From: Otatea glauca
Taxonomy: Eukaryota > Streptophyta > Magnoliopsida > Poales > Poaceae
Direction of reading: 5' to 3'
DNA: 64,000 nt
Assembly (NCBI GenBank): GCA_036346275.1
Contig: CM070725.1
Span: 35,898,104-35,962,103 of the forward strand
Shown: piece by piece, positions 45,035 through 55,115 of the stretch
Layout: the number at the start of each line of letters is the position of its first letter
Position numbering within the stretch: the stretch's first letter is position 1
Program-made: the position numbers and the translations under genes
Notes under the pieces: model-generated
Databases searched by the model: none
Told to the model about the DNA's origin: nothing
What the model saw: only the letters and a program-made list of their open reading frames with translations

Positions 45035-45952
45035 ATAAATGCGACGAGAAGAAAATGCGACTCATGGTGTTTGATGAATAGAGTCTTGTCTACTATGCCC
45101 ATCTTGAAGTCATGGCTGAGAAGATAAGACTTCAGCCTCTCATACCATGCTCTGGGGGCCTCCTTGAGTCCATACAAAGCTTTGGAAAGCTTGTATACAT
45201 GACTCGGAAACTTGGAGTTCTCAAATCTTGGAGGTTGTTTGACATAAACCTCTTCCTCAATATAGTCATTGAGGAATGCACTCTTGACATCCATTTGATA
45301 GAGCTTGAAGCCCCGGGAAGCAGAGAATGCAAGCAGGATCCTAATAGCCTCTAGTCTAGCTACAGGGGTAAAGGTCTCCTCAAAGTCAAGACCCTAAACC
45401 TGAGAAAAGCCCTGTGCAACTAGCCTAGCCTTGTTGCGAATAACAACCCCATCCTCACTCTACTTGTTTTTGAACACCCACTTGGTCCGAATGACATTAT
45501 GACCAGATGGACATTCTACAAGCTGCCAGACTTTGTTCCTCTTGAATTTTTCAAGTTCCTCATGCATAGCATTAGTCCAAGACTCGTCAGATAATGCATG
45601 AGTCACATCCTTCGGCTCAAACGAGGCAACAAAGGCAGAAACTGGACAAACCTGTTTTTGAGCGAGTGACTCGCTCAAACAGATCGCCGATGATCTGATC
45701 AGGTGGATGAGAACGCTGAATATGATAAGGAGGTTCAGAAGCAGAAGTGGCTTCTACCTCATGCACAAAAGAGGTAGGAGCAGAGCCACTAGCTGCATGA
45801 GAGTCAGAAGGCAAGGGCTGGCCTTCCTGAGGTGTAGAAATGGAAACTGGAGGCACCTCAGGTGTAGAGGGGACTGGATCAAGTGGAACACCATCATCTC
45901 CATCATCCTCATCCTCTACAAAGATGGTCTCGGAGAAAGAAGAAGAGCTCAA
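45035..45952 (-). pseudogene. pol: Copia A RT, N-terminal part and acidic linker
   Basis: The frame 45617-45952 is an acidic, Ser/Pro-rich linker typical between integrase and RT (VEDEDDGDDGVPLDPVP, then QIIGDLFERVTRS). The frame 45460-45678 gives SDESWTNAMHEELEKFKRN and NVIRTKWVFKNK, the start of copia RT. A stop follows and the text resumes with FEETFTPVARLEAIRILLAF, then in 44974-45294 MDVKSAFLNDYIEEEVYVKQ and KLSKALYGLKEAPRAWYERL. All RT blocks are present, but stops at about 45397 and 45460 and a shift near 45040 interrupt them. Confidence 0.88.
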
Positions 45953-46074
45953 ATATCGTGTCTAGCTCTGGCTAGCCTCATCAAAGGTCACTTCACGTGT
46001 CCCTATGATCCTATGCGCATCGCAACCTGCATCAGTATAGCTACGAGAAAAAGTCAATAACCCGAAAGATACCA

Positions 46075-46830
46075 TCAAGAACGAGACTCAAACTTATCCA
46101 GGTTACCAGACTTCAAAATAAAACACTTGCAACCAAACACACGAAAATGAGAAACACTGGGCTTTCGCCCATACCTCAACTCGTAAGAAGTGCGGTGCAA
46201 ATGTGCTCTCAAGAATACATGATTAGAAACATGGCAAGCAGTAGCTATAGCTTCAGCCCAAAACTTCCTAGGAGTACTGTACTCGTCTAGCATCGGCCTG
46301 GCCATCTCCACTAGGGTCATATTCTTCCTTTCACTACGCCATTTTGCTGAGGGACGTAGGGAGAGGAGAACTGATGATCTAAACCAGACTCCACACAAAA
46401 ACTCTCAAAATAGGAGTTCTTGAACTCCGTACAATTGTTACTGCGTATAGCTCGTAGGGCACCAGGGAGCTCAAAAGACAACCTATGAACCAAACCCCTA
46501 AAATGGGTAAAAGTCTCATCCTTCGATGACATGAAAAACACCCAAGAGTACCTCGAAAAATCATCAACAATGACAAGAACATACCACTTCCCACCCACTG
46601 ACTGCACTCTAGCTGGACTAACAGTGTCCATATGTAAAAGCTGTCCTGGTGCATCAGTCATCACAACAGTGATTGGGGGATGAGAAGCAGCAACCATCTT
46701 ACCATGTCGACAAGGAGAGCAAACTAAGTCTTTGATCATTTTGAGTTAAGGCAAACCACGAATGAGGTCGTGACTACTAACTCGAGTCAAATGATCAAAT
46801 CCAATGTGACCAAGTCTCCTATGCTAGAAG
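46075..46830 (-). pseudogene. pol: Copia A integrase
   Basis: The zinc-binding region is HRRLGHIGFDHLTRV (about 46810) and CSPCRHGK (46715). In the core the first Asp is in LLHMDTVSPARVQSVGGKWY. The second site reads AIRSNNCTEFKN, with Asn for the catalytic Asp and Cys for the following Gly. At the third site the frame 46317-46739 reads QQNGVVKGRI and a one-base indel falls on the catalytic Glu codon. The following helix (RKNMTLVEMARPMLDEYS) continues in the frame 46075-46398. Two of three catalytic positions are therefore damaged. The sequence ends with HFRVFGCKCFILKSG, the usual end of copia integrase. Confidence 0.9.
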
Positions 46831-46893
46831 GAGAGATCACGGGACTCTGAAGCAATCAAACAATGGAGAGAGTCTCCAGCAGAAGCAGAAAAA

Positions 46894-47325
46894 TCAGCAC
46901 GAAAGACTCCCATATCTAGAAATCCTGCAAACTAACCATCCTGAAGAATCGAGGATTCTACAGGCGCTAATCTTGAAACTCACCTCGAAAGAGTCATCAA
47001 TAAGCTGAGAAACAGAAAGTAAATTGTATTGCAACTTACTTACTAAGGCAACATCTTTAAGAATGAAATTGTCATTAATGCAGATGGTACCTTTAGCAAT
47101 GACTCTACCTGAAGAAGCATCCCCGAAAGTGATCAACTCATCACCGGGGGCTCGGACTAGGGAAGAGAACCATCGAGAATCTCCGGTCATATGACGAGAA
47201 CAACCGGAGTCGACAATCCAAACATCTCTCTTCCCCATCCGACGAACCTGATCAAGACACAAGAGAGAAAGATGACTCAGTACTGGGATAGAGTGAAGAC
47301 TTGGGGACCCAATACTGAACCACAC
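46894..47325 (-). pseudogene. pol: Copia A aspartic protease
   Basis: The frame of 143 codons has the copia protease active site WIVDSGCSRHMTGDSRWFSS at about residues 35-54, then ELITFGDASSGRVIAKGTI and LQYNLLSVSQLIDDSFEVSF. DSG is intact. The frame itself is open across the domain, but a stop separates it from integrase near 46830-46890. Confidence 0.9.
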
Positions 47326-47331
47326 GACGCC

Positions 47332-48263
47332 TCAGAGTACCAGCCATAGGAGAAGACTAGACTCGAGTGTCTCTCTGACATTTAACCCGGAAACAATCAG
47401 TAGAAACTCTAGTAGATGATCTAGGGGCTGTAACTGGGTTGGCCTACCGTGGTGCAAAGGCTGGACCATCCCAGTGAGGCTGCCTAAATCTCCTACCAAA
47501 AAACACCTCATGCCGCTGATATCTACCTCGATGGGAAAAACGAGGAATATCAAGAGGACGGCGGAAAGACTGACAACGAACAGCTTCAGGACTAAAACTC
47601 GAAGAAACAGCATGAAAACCGAGTCCTGGACGCTGCCCAAAAACAGGCGACTCTCTAACTTTGTCTAGAAGCGGCAGTGGCTTAGGAGCACTCAGTCCGG
47701 GATAACTCAATACCCCTAAGAGCAACAACACACTCACGCCGAGTGTTCTTGGCGCACCTGAAGCAAAAATCTACTAGGTGACCATCCTTGTTACAGAAGG
47801 TGCATGTGTACTTCATCTTGCTAGAGGCAGAAGTAACAGGAGTAACACCCTTCTGGTCAGAAGTCCAATGGACAACCCCAGCAGACCAAAACACTGTGGT
47901 ACTCACTCTGGGAGCTACCACAATCTCACCACTCTTGGAGCCGCGCACAATGGTGGGAGGATGCTCCCGAGCGTGCTCCGAGGGATCAAATCCTAGACCT
48001 TGATTAAATCTACTAATCTTGGATTGGTCTAGAATAAGATTGAGCTTCTTCTTGCCTCCAACAAACTTCTCGAGTGTGCTCAGGAGATACTGGCAATCTC
48101 AGAAGAAAGAGGCACAAGAAGAACAGGGGGAAGAAGATGAAGAAGAACCAGAAAGATGAGCTCTCTCAGCACGTGCATTTTTCTCCCTCAGCACGGCTGC
48201 CTCAATCTTGAGGGCCTCACAAGAAACGCATGACGTATTTCTAATCCTATGGACTTGGTCTTC
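47332..48263 (-). pseudogene. gag: Copia A gag-pol linker with second CCHC knuckle
   Basis: The frame 47682-47948 contains CTFCNKDGHLVDFC, a CCHC zinc knuckle, embedded in basic sequence. Upstream (to 48263) the translation shows a Ser-rich helix region and KIEAAVLREKNARAERAHL. Downstream (47332-47737) it shows an Arg/Phe/Pro-rich stretch leading to the protease. Sirevirus Gag often has two knuckles, the first here being at about 49170-49225. Stops at 48258, 48110 and 47445 break the frame. Confidence 0.75.
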
Positions 48264-50043
48264 TTACTTCTTCTTAAGTTCGACATATATTTTATCCATA
48301 TCATCCTTAACCCCAACACACAACAGGCAACCAGTTTGTGACTTAACTAGTAAGTCCTTAGCAAGTTGATCACACTTAACATTTAAAGCATCATTGTCAA
48401 GTTTTAGTTGCCTACAACCCTCACATGAGCTGACTGGGTCCTTAGAAGCATGCAATTCAAGTTCGTCATTTCTAGCAGAAAGCTTTCTAAGGTACGAGCT
48501 CATGGCATCAATTTCAGTAAGCAGTTTAGGGCAATTATTACAAGAAGCATTTGTGTGAGCATGAGAAAAGCTAGTATCAGCAGGAATATCAATAGTGACA
48601 AAACTAGCATTCTTCGACCTTAGATTCTCAAGATCAACAAGCACACTATCATGCAAAGTCCTTAGGTTCTCCAGCTCCACAAGCAAAGCATCACAGAGTG
48701 TACAACTATTAGAGTCTCGGGAGGAACATGATTTAAGTGAAGCTAACTCCCGAGACAAGCTATCTACCTCCTTCTCTAACTCAGAACACCTCGACCTAGC
48801 CTTAGCATGAAACTTGCCTAATTTACAAAAGGCAGCATTTAACTCGTCGTAGGTGGGTACCTCATCCGTGTCGCTGTACAGCTCGGAGTCGCTTACTTCA
48901 ATGGCGCCTGCCATGAAGCACATGCCGGAGAAGTCATCTTTGCCCTTCACCTTCTCTTGCGGATCGTCCTCGCTTGCATCACTCCAGTTCTCCGTGTCAG
49001 AGAGCTCGATGTCGTCCAGTGCGGCGAGGACCCGGTGAAAGATCTTCTTGTTCTTGGCAAAGTTGCGGTACTTCTTCTTCGCCGGCTCACGAGCTGGGGC
49101 CTTCTTGTTGCGGTTCGTGTCGGTGTAGTCGTTCTTGCTCGAACCGCCTTGTTCGTTTTTGCCCTTCTCCAACCGGGGACAGTTTGCTCGAACGTGGTTG
49201 GCGCCACCACACTTGAAGCAAATGATCTTGCCCCCTCTCTTCCTCTCTCTCACCCTCTTGTAAATGTTAGTAAATTTACGAGCGACGAGTGCAAGCTCAT
49301 TTTCCGAAATCGCTCGAAACTTCATCACTTACATCGCAAAGAGCAGAGAGAGAGAACCCAGAAGAAAAATCAAGAGAGGATCCGGAGGAAGACCCGATGG
49401 GATCGGTGACTAGAGCCATCGACTGAGATTTTGTCTTGCGAGAGACGACGTCGATCTCATGAGTCTTGAGACGGGAATACAACCCATCAAGAGTCAAGTT
49501 CAATAAATCAGTGGAGTCCTTGATGGTAGTCACCTTCATTTCCCAAACTCGAAGATCGAGTGCGGTCAAGAAATGTCGAGCATTATCCGAGTCAGGGTAT
49601 ATGCAACCGACTGCTCGGAGGTCGCTCAAGATCTTTGTAAACCGACCAAAGCACTCGTCAAGACTCTCACTAACGTGTTATTCAAACTTGTTGAACTCAC
49701 GCTTGAATTGGTCCTGTCGAACCGTCTTGATTTGGGTAGTGCCCTCATGGTAAGCATTGAGGGTCACCCAAATCTCGTGAGCGGAACGGAGGTGAGAAAT
49801 CCTATCATACTCACTGCGGCTAAGACCCTGTATGAGAATGTTCCTTGCCTTAGCGTTCGCCTCAACGTCAGCCATATTGCTGGCCATAACGTTTTCATCA
49901 GCAGGAACCTCATACGGGAGTTTCACCTTCTGCCATATCAGGAAGCCCTAGGCAGTGATGTATGACTCTATTCGAGATTTCCAAAAAGAAAAATCAACTC
50001 CAGAGAAAATAGGAGGCTTAGTGGAATATTTTTCTATCGCCAT
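48264..50043 (-). pseudogene. gag: Copia A gag (large, coiled-coil type)
   Basis: Gag starts at ATG 50043 (MAIEKYSTKPPIFSGVDFSF) and meets a TAG at 49948-49950. The capsid region is split over frames 49678-49926 (KARNILIQGLSRSEYDRISH, EIWVTLNAYHEGT) and 49297-49629 (DLLNLTLDGLYSRLKTHEID). The frame 48264-49328 is open for 354 codons: the first CCHC knuckle CFKCGGANHVRANC, a Lys/Arg-rich patch, an acidic part (SDTENWSDASEDDP), and a long heptad region (RCSELEKEVDSLSRELASLK) that predicts a coiled coil to the end. Such an extended coiled-coil Gag is the sirevirus type. Homologous scraps of another copy lie at 25512-25561 and 59083-59327. Confidence 0.88.
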
Positions 50044-50081
50044 AACTCTTGAGACCGGTCAAGATCTATGAAAGAGCAGAA

Positions 50082-50096
50082 CCGGCTCTGATACCA
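50082..50096 (-). promoter_or_regulatory. Primer binding site (initiator-Met tRNA), copia A
   Basis: The minus strand reads TGGTATCAGAGCCGG, two bases inside the 5' LTR end at 50099. It gives the inner boundary of the LTR. Confidence 0.94.
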
Positions 50097-50741
50097 ATTG
50101 AAAGATCGAGATGGTGATCAGAGGGGGGTAAATGATCCCAAATTAAAATATGTTCTCTAAGGAAGATCATAAATGCAGATTTTCACCCAAAAAAACCAAG
50201 CCAAAACCCTTAGATATCAAATGGAAACGAAAGGGTCAATTTTCACAAAAATCAGCCTGAGGCCAGTGCTATCACACTCTGGGGGTGATACTATAGGGTA
50301 CTGTAGCTACAGTGAAATCAAGCATATGAACAGCGTTTTCAGCACAGGTTCAAATAAGAAGATTGATGTACCTTTTGATCCGTTGATCCAAACTTAACCA
50401 AACTTGGTAGATAAGGTCCTTGGGATGTCAGGAACTTATTTCAACCTTCAATCACAAGGATTGATGTCAAAGTTCTGACCTTTATGCCCGGGAATGAAGA
50501 ACATATCAAGTTTCAATAAAAACCGAAAGAACTTCGATCGAAGCTTGCTCGTGGTTTTTTTGATGATTGAGATGATCTTGAATGACTCTCCACTCGTCCC
50601 AGCAAGCATAAGATCATGAAGAAACTCAAGGCAACACAATCTACAAGATCAAGCACTCAAGAACGCAAAGAACAACTTCTTGTAGGAAGAACGCATGGAT
50701 TTCTTAGATGATTGAGAACATAAATTCAAAGAAGAATCATC

Positions 50742-51278
50742 TGTCGACTTTTGTAGTCGGCAATGAATTTATGGGGTAGGCGCTCGATCTCAAACTCGAA
50801 GGTCACACAAGACAAGGGGTTATATGAGTTCGGCTCTCGCGGAGATAATACCCTAATCTGTGTCTTTGGGATTATATGGATCTCTTGGATCCGGGGTTGC
50901 TCAAAGCACAATATGCTCTGGGCGATATAAGGTGTTCTATGCTCTATGGCTTGATTGCTCTATGCTTGGATGATCGGATCCCCCTGTTGTTGCTCGCCCT
51001 CTCCCTTATATAGCGGGGGTGGGGCGGCTTACAGAGTCCCGATCGGATAAGAGATTTCGATCGGTTACAAGATTCTAGTCGGTTATAGGACAGAGTATAC
51101 ATCTTTATCTATCCTTCTAACGACTCGGATTACAACTATATCTATCATTTCTAAACACAAGTTCAACTTCCTTTAGGATATGTCCCCTTGCGCACGGCAG
51201 CGGGTCTGACGCGGGGAGTATCTTCTGAGCCTTCCTCTTGGGCCTGTCATGAGGGTACCCGGGTTCTTATATTCCACA
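50742..51278 (-). repeat. 3' LTR of element G (537 bp)
   Basis: On the minus strand it opens TGTGGAATATAAGAACCC at 51278 and ends AAAAGTCGACA at 50742. A TATATAAGGGAG promoter element is on the minus strand at about 51004-51015. The frames at 50726-50911 and 51188-51502 are LTR sequence. Confidence 0.95.
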
Positions 51279-51291
51279 GTAGCCCCCGAGT
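51279..51291 (-). promoter_or_regulatory. Polypurine tract of element G
   Basis: The minus strand reads ACTCGGGGGCTAC directly before the 3' LTR. It is purine-rich but imperfect, a form common in grass gypsy elements with the GGCGCGCCA primer site. Confidence 0.75.
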
Positions 51292-52219
51292 CCTTTGCGA
51301 TCGAGTTACCGCCTTCCTGGTTGCAGCCCAACTGAGTCATGCTTCACGCCGAGTGCTTCTAGTTCTTGATGCAGCTTCCCGACTAGTTTTCCTTTACAGC
51401 CGAGTGCCCTGTTGTAGGCAAAGAGATCGTGAAGGACTCAATAGAGCTCCACGCGTTAAACTTTTCGAGTGGTTCCTAGCCCTATTATTGGAATTGTGGT
51501 AGTTGGCTCATCTTGGGACATACTCTATCCCAAACGATATGCAGAAGTCAAAACGCTTTTCCCGCTCAAGGCAAAATTCAGCGCCGCTCCCTTTAAATTC
51601 ATTCGTCGCCGAAGTTGCTGATGTCGTCGTTGAAGCGTTGGCTCACACACGTCGCATCCAAATTTAGTAGCCCTGGAATCATGTATATGTAGAACTTAGG
51701 CAATGTAAAAAAAATTCACTCGGATGTGATGTCCGACTCGTGTATATATAATTTTAGAGTTTTTTACTCTTTTTCCTTATTGATTTTGAATTCATCCGAG
51801 TGGTTTGACTCTTTTTGTTTAAGCACTCTGCCCGACTAGTCTAGCCCCCGAGCGTTGGGAGTCGGCTCATGGCTCTTTTTCCCATGCACGTGTTTTGGGT
51901 GACTAAAGTTCGCCGTTCATGGGGTCAGAGCTTCACAATTTGGAGTTATCGCACTCGGATTCACTCGCAATCGTTAAGCAAAAGAAGAAAAATACAACTC
52001 AAAAAAGATGTGCGCATGTGCACACTATTAGGTGTAGCCCCCGACTTACTGCTTAGTTGTGGGTCAACTAAGTAGCAAGTCAGGAAAGTCAACAATTTTA
52101 TTTATAATGACATAATTGAGTAAAAAGCGACTTAGCTGCTTTATGCTCCATATGTTGTCGACGATCGTGCCATCTTTGCTCGGGGCGCAGACGAAGGCTT
52201 GTAGATGAGCTGTAGGCGG

Positions 52220-52430
52220 CGCTCGGGGCGCAGGCGTGGCTCATGGCCGTGCCGAAGGTGGCGCTCGGGGCGCAGGCGTAGGCTCGTGGCCGTGCCGAAA
52301 GTGGCGCTCGGGGCGCAGGCGTGGCTCGTGGCCTTGCCGAAGGTGGCGCTCGGGGCACAGGCGTGGCTCGTGGCCGTGCCAAAGGTGGTGCTCGGGGCGC
52401 AGGCGTAGGCTCGTGGCCGTCGCCAAGATG
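52220..52430. repeat. Minisatellite, five units of 42-43 bp, in element G
   Basis: CGCTCGGGGCGCAGGCGT recurs at 52220, 52262, 52305, 52347 and 52389 (one unit starts TGCTC), each followed by ...GGCTCGTGGCCGTGCC and AAGGTGG. Because 42 is divisible by three, several frames on both strands stay open and give Ala/Pro/Arg repeats. Those frames are a by-product of the repeat. Confidence 0.93.
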
Positions 52431-52892
52431 ACGCCGGGCGAGGCGAGGCTCGTGGCGTCGCCGAAGCCGTGGGGCGCAAGTCGCTTCACCTACCGCTTTC
52501 CTCGATTTCGCTAAATTGCGGCCGCCGTCACCATGGCCTAGATCTGGGCCACGATCGGGGCCGTCGGGCTATCCGATGCAATCATCGGGTCCAGTTTGTC
52601 GAGAAGCGTCTTGGAGGCGACGACGTTCTGCATTGGCGTGCGGAAAACGGCTTGATCTCCCAACCTGGATTGCAGGAGGTCCTCGCGGACATTGCGGCCA
52701 CGAGATCGAAGCGATCGCACCTGCACCTCCTTACCCTTACGAAGACGATCTTCCCCCGCAGCTTCCTGTTCTTCTTGTTGGCGTTGGAGATCGATCTTCT
52801 GCTCTTCTATCGCGAAGACGCCACGAAGATCGCAGCAATTCCTCGCGACGCCGACTGGTTTTCCGGCCAAGTCAAAGTGACATACCTGAAAA

Positions 52893-53039
52893 TTAGTCGG
52901 CCTGATCTTTACCAGATTGGATCTGGTTCAAGTCTAGGCGGACAAGTTCTCTGCGCGCATCTGCGACGAAGTCCAGGCTCCCGAAGCGGAAAGCCTGGCC
53001 GGAGATGAAGGTGGCGGTGATTTCGCCGATCGCTGCCAT
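52893..53039 (-). CDS. Short leader ORF of element G (gag-start remnant)
   Basis: ATG at 53039 gives MAAIGEITATFISGQAFRF and about 29 further residues before a TAA at 52893-52895, 48 residues in all. It lies 30 bases inside the primer site, the position of the start of gag in an autonomous relative. Just after the stop the minus strand reads TTTTCAG followed by GTATGT, which resembles a splice donor, so this could be a first exon. Downstream (52538-52870) the frame is open with a Gln/Glu-rich helix but no ATG. I do not recognise a function. Confidence 0.35.
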   Translation of the reverse strand: MAAIGEITATFISGQAFRFGSLDFVADARRELVRLDLNQIQSGKDQAD

Positions 53040-53067
53040 CGAGTCTGTAGGAAAAGATTATAGCGCG

Positions 53068-53086
53068 CCCCCTACCTGGCGCGCCA
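53068..53086 (-). promoter_or_regulatory. Primer binding site of element G
   Basis: The minus strand reads TGGCGCGCCAGGTAGGGGG two bases inside the LTR. This site is shared by many grass gypsy families and differs from the Met-tRNA site of the other elements here. Confidence 0.85.
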
Positions 53087-53088
53087 AC

Positions 53089-53629
53089 TGTCAACTTTTG
53101 TAGTCGGCAATGAATTTATGGGGTAGGCGCTCGATCTCAAACTCGAAGGTCACACAAGACAAGGGGTTATCTGAGTTCGTGCTCTCGCGGAGAGATAATA
53201 CCCTAATCCTGTGTCTTTGGGATTATATGGATCTCTTGGATCCGGGGTTGCTCAAAGCACAATATGCTCTGGGCGATATGAGGTGTTCTATGCTCTATGG
53301 CTTGATTGCTCTATGCTTGGATGATCGGATCCCCCTGTTGTTGCCCGCCCTCTCCCTTATATAGCGGGGGTGGGGCGGCTTACAGAGTCCCGATCGGATA
53401 AGAGATTCCGATCGGTTACAAGATTCTAGTCGGTTATAGGACAGAGTATACATCTTTATGTATCCTTCTAACGACTCGGATTACAGCTATATCTATCATT
53501 TCTAAACACAAGTTCAACTTCCTTTAGGATATGTCCCCTTGCGCACGGCAGCGGGTTTGACGCGGGGAGTATCTTCTGAGCCTTCCTCTTGGGCCTGTCA
53601 TGAGGGTACCCGGGTTCTTATATTCCACA
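53089..53629 (-). repeat. 5' LTR of element G (541 bp)
   Basis: It has the same ends as the other LTR (TGTGGAATATAAG at 53629; AAAAGTTGACA at 53089), with TATA at about 53355-53364 on the minus strand. The small differences (for example TCAACTTT against TCGACTTT) show low divergence. Confidence 0.95.
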
Positions 53630-54810
53630 TCATCCATCAAACATCAACCTCAATAAAGATTCGTAAGCATGTAGAAGGAGAGGAGGCAAATCCAAATTGC
53701 GTAAATATAAATTGCAAGAAAGTAAATGCGAAATTTAAATTGCATAATTTAAATGCTTAAAGGAAATGAAACATGAATATAAATGAAGAACATTTCATTT
53801 CTGGAAGGAGATGTTACAAAGCCTCACATTTATGTGGGCAAAGCTCAAAGGAGCATCAAAAACCTCAAAACCTTCTTGAGGGGGAGGCTACCCCTCCACC
53901 CCTATTTATACAACTCTTGGGCCACCTACCACCCTTGGATGAGCCTCTAAATCCTAGAGCATTCATCAAGGGCTAGGATTAACCCACTCAACCAGCCATG
54001 CAAGGGCTAACCCAAAACCCACCACACACATGGGTTTTCTTGCACGGTTTTCAAAGCAAGCTACACTTATCCACTACTCTATCTTCCAAAACTGCAACCC
54101 AACAGCTCTCCTTGATCCAAGTAGTGATAAGCTAACTTCTCCACTGATCTCTTGTCTCTTGGGACTGCACTGACTTCATCTTCGGCCATCTTTCGACGAA
54201 CATCCGGCCAACTTGAATTTCCGACCATCCCATGCCTAGTTCCATCCTCCCTTCGCCTCACCATGACCACCAAATGAAATCCTACATCCACAAACACAAG
54301 AAGACCCTTCTTGGTTCCACCATGAACCCAACGCATAAATTCTATCACGAATTTGGGTTAGTACAGATCAAAACGGACCAAAACACTTCAACCAAGTGGA
54401 ACATTCTGTTTTCAATACAGCAGTAATCTTCGCAATTTTTTATGATTTTATATGTTGCTAAGATGAAAAACTTGTAAACATGCAAAAGTTGCGTTTCACA
54501 ATTCTCTACAACTTTCATGCAGAACACATAATTTTTTGATCACGGGAAGACCTTCAAAAAGGCACATTACTGCACGCTGTTAAAATTGGTCCGTCGTAAA
54601 CGTGAGATTCTCTGTTAACATTCCCGATTTTCTATGATTTGTTATTTTGCTCAAATGAAGAACTTCTCAACATGAAAAAGTTGCGTTTCGAAATTCTCTA
54701 CAACTTTCATGTAGAACACATAATTGTTTGAGCACGGGAAGACATTCAAAAAGGTATATTACTGCACGCTGTTAAAATTGGTCCGTCGTGTATACGAAAA
54801 ACTCACTGCG

Positions 54811-54966
54811 ATTTGGTCCGTCATACACGTGAAAACCACCACGATTTGGTCCGTCATACACATGAAGCTCACGCGATATTTGGTCTGTCATACACGTGAA
54901 GCTCACTGAGATTTGGCCCGTCATACACATGAAACTCACGCGACATTTGGTCCGTCATACACGCGA
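54811..54966. repeat. U3 tandem array, 33/34-bp units, copia A 5' LTR
   Basis: ATTTGG(T/C)C(C/T)GTC recurs five times between 54811 and 54966, matching unit for unit the array at 27215-27385 in the 3' LTR. It was therefore part of the element when it inserted. Confidence 0.85.
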
Positions 54967-55115
54967 AAAATCAGTCCGGCGCAAATAGGAAACTCTCTGT
55001 TTCCCTCTTCCAACTTGAAATCTATTTTAAATCCAAACTCAAATCTAAGCTATCCTAGATCACATAAAGTCCAATACTCATCATAAACATGGATATACCT
55101 CCACATGGTCCTTCA

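Larger units (their letters stand above)
50742..53629 (-). mobile_element. Element G: non-autonomous gypsy-type LTR element (2.9 kb)
   Basis: Two LTRs of about 540 bp flank an internal region of about 1.8 kb (51279-53088) that encodes no gag domain and no pol. The target duplication is perfect: TCATC at 50737-50741 and at 53630-53634. The primer site and polypurine tract agree on the minus orientation. The LTRs differ at only about a dozen places, so insertion is recent. It must be moved by proteins of another element; the GGCGCGCCA primer site suggests a Ty3/gypsy (Tat-type) helper. The stretch 51279-52219 shows no gene. 52220-52430 is a minisatellite, and 52893-53039 holds a short leader ORF. 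Confidence 0.92.
25882..55115 (-). mobile_element. Copia A: sirevirus-like Ty1/copia element, interrupted
   Basis: Reading right to left: 5' LTR (55115-50099, containing element G), Met-tRNA primer site, gag with zinc knuckles and coiled coil, protease, integrase, RT, RNase H (split by LTR F plus element D), a 1.8 kb non-coding tail, polypurine tract, and 3' LTR (27519-25882). Integrase before RT is the copia order. The large Gag with a long coiled coil and two CCHC knuckles is the sirevirus (Maximus/SIRE) type. Flanks AATAG (25877-25881) and AATTG (55116-55120) form a 5-bp target duplication with one mismatch. Without the insertions the element is about 11.6 kb. Confidence 0.88.
50099..55115 (-). 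repeat. 5' LTR of copia A, interrupted by element G
   Basis: The parts are 50099-50741 and 53635-55115, about 2.12 kb without G. It ends on the minus strand ...CGATCTTTCA (50099) and opens TGAAGGACCATGTGGAGG (55115), as in the 3' LTR. It contains a TATA element (minus strand TATAAATAGG, 53901-53910), the 192-bp duplication (about 54430-54810), and the 33/34-bp array (54811-54966). It keeps about 485 bases (50257-50741) missing from the 3' LTR. No genes. Confidence 0.9.

Noticed and set aside
48957..49409. 150-codon plus-strand frame opposite copia A gag
   Set aside because: It is the shadow of the 354-codon gag frame with its codon bias. No splice sites or domain support an antisense gene here, unlike 13621-18740.
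52098..52514. Frames with Ala/Pro/Arg repeats on both strands in element G
   Set aside because: They are produced by the 42-bp minisatellite, whose unit length is a multiple of three. They do not resemble a protein family.
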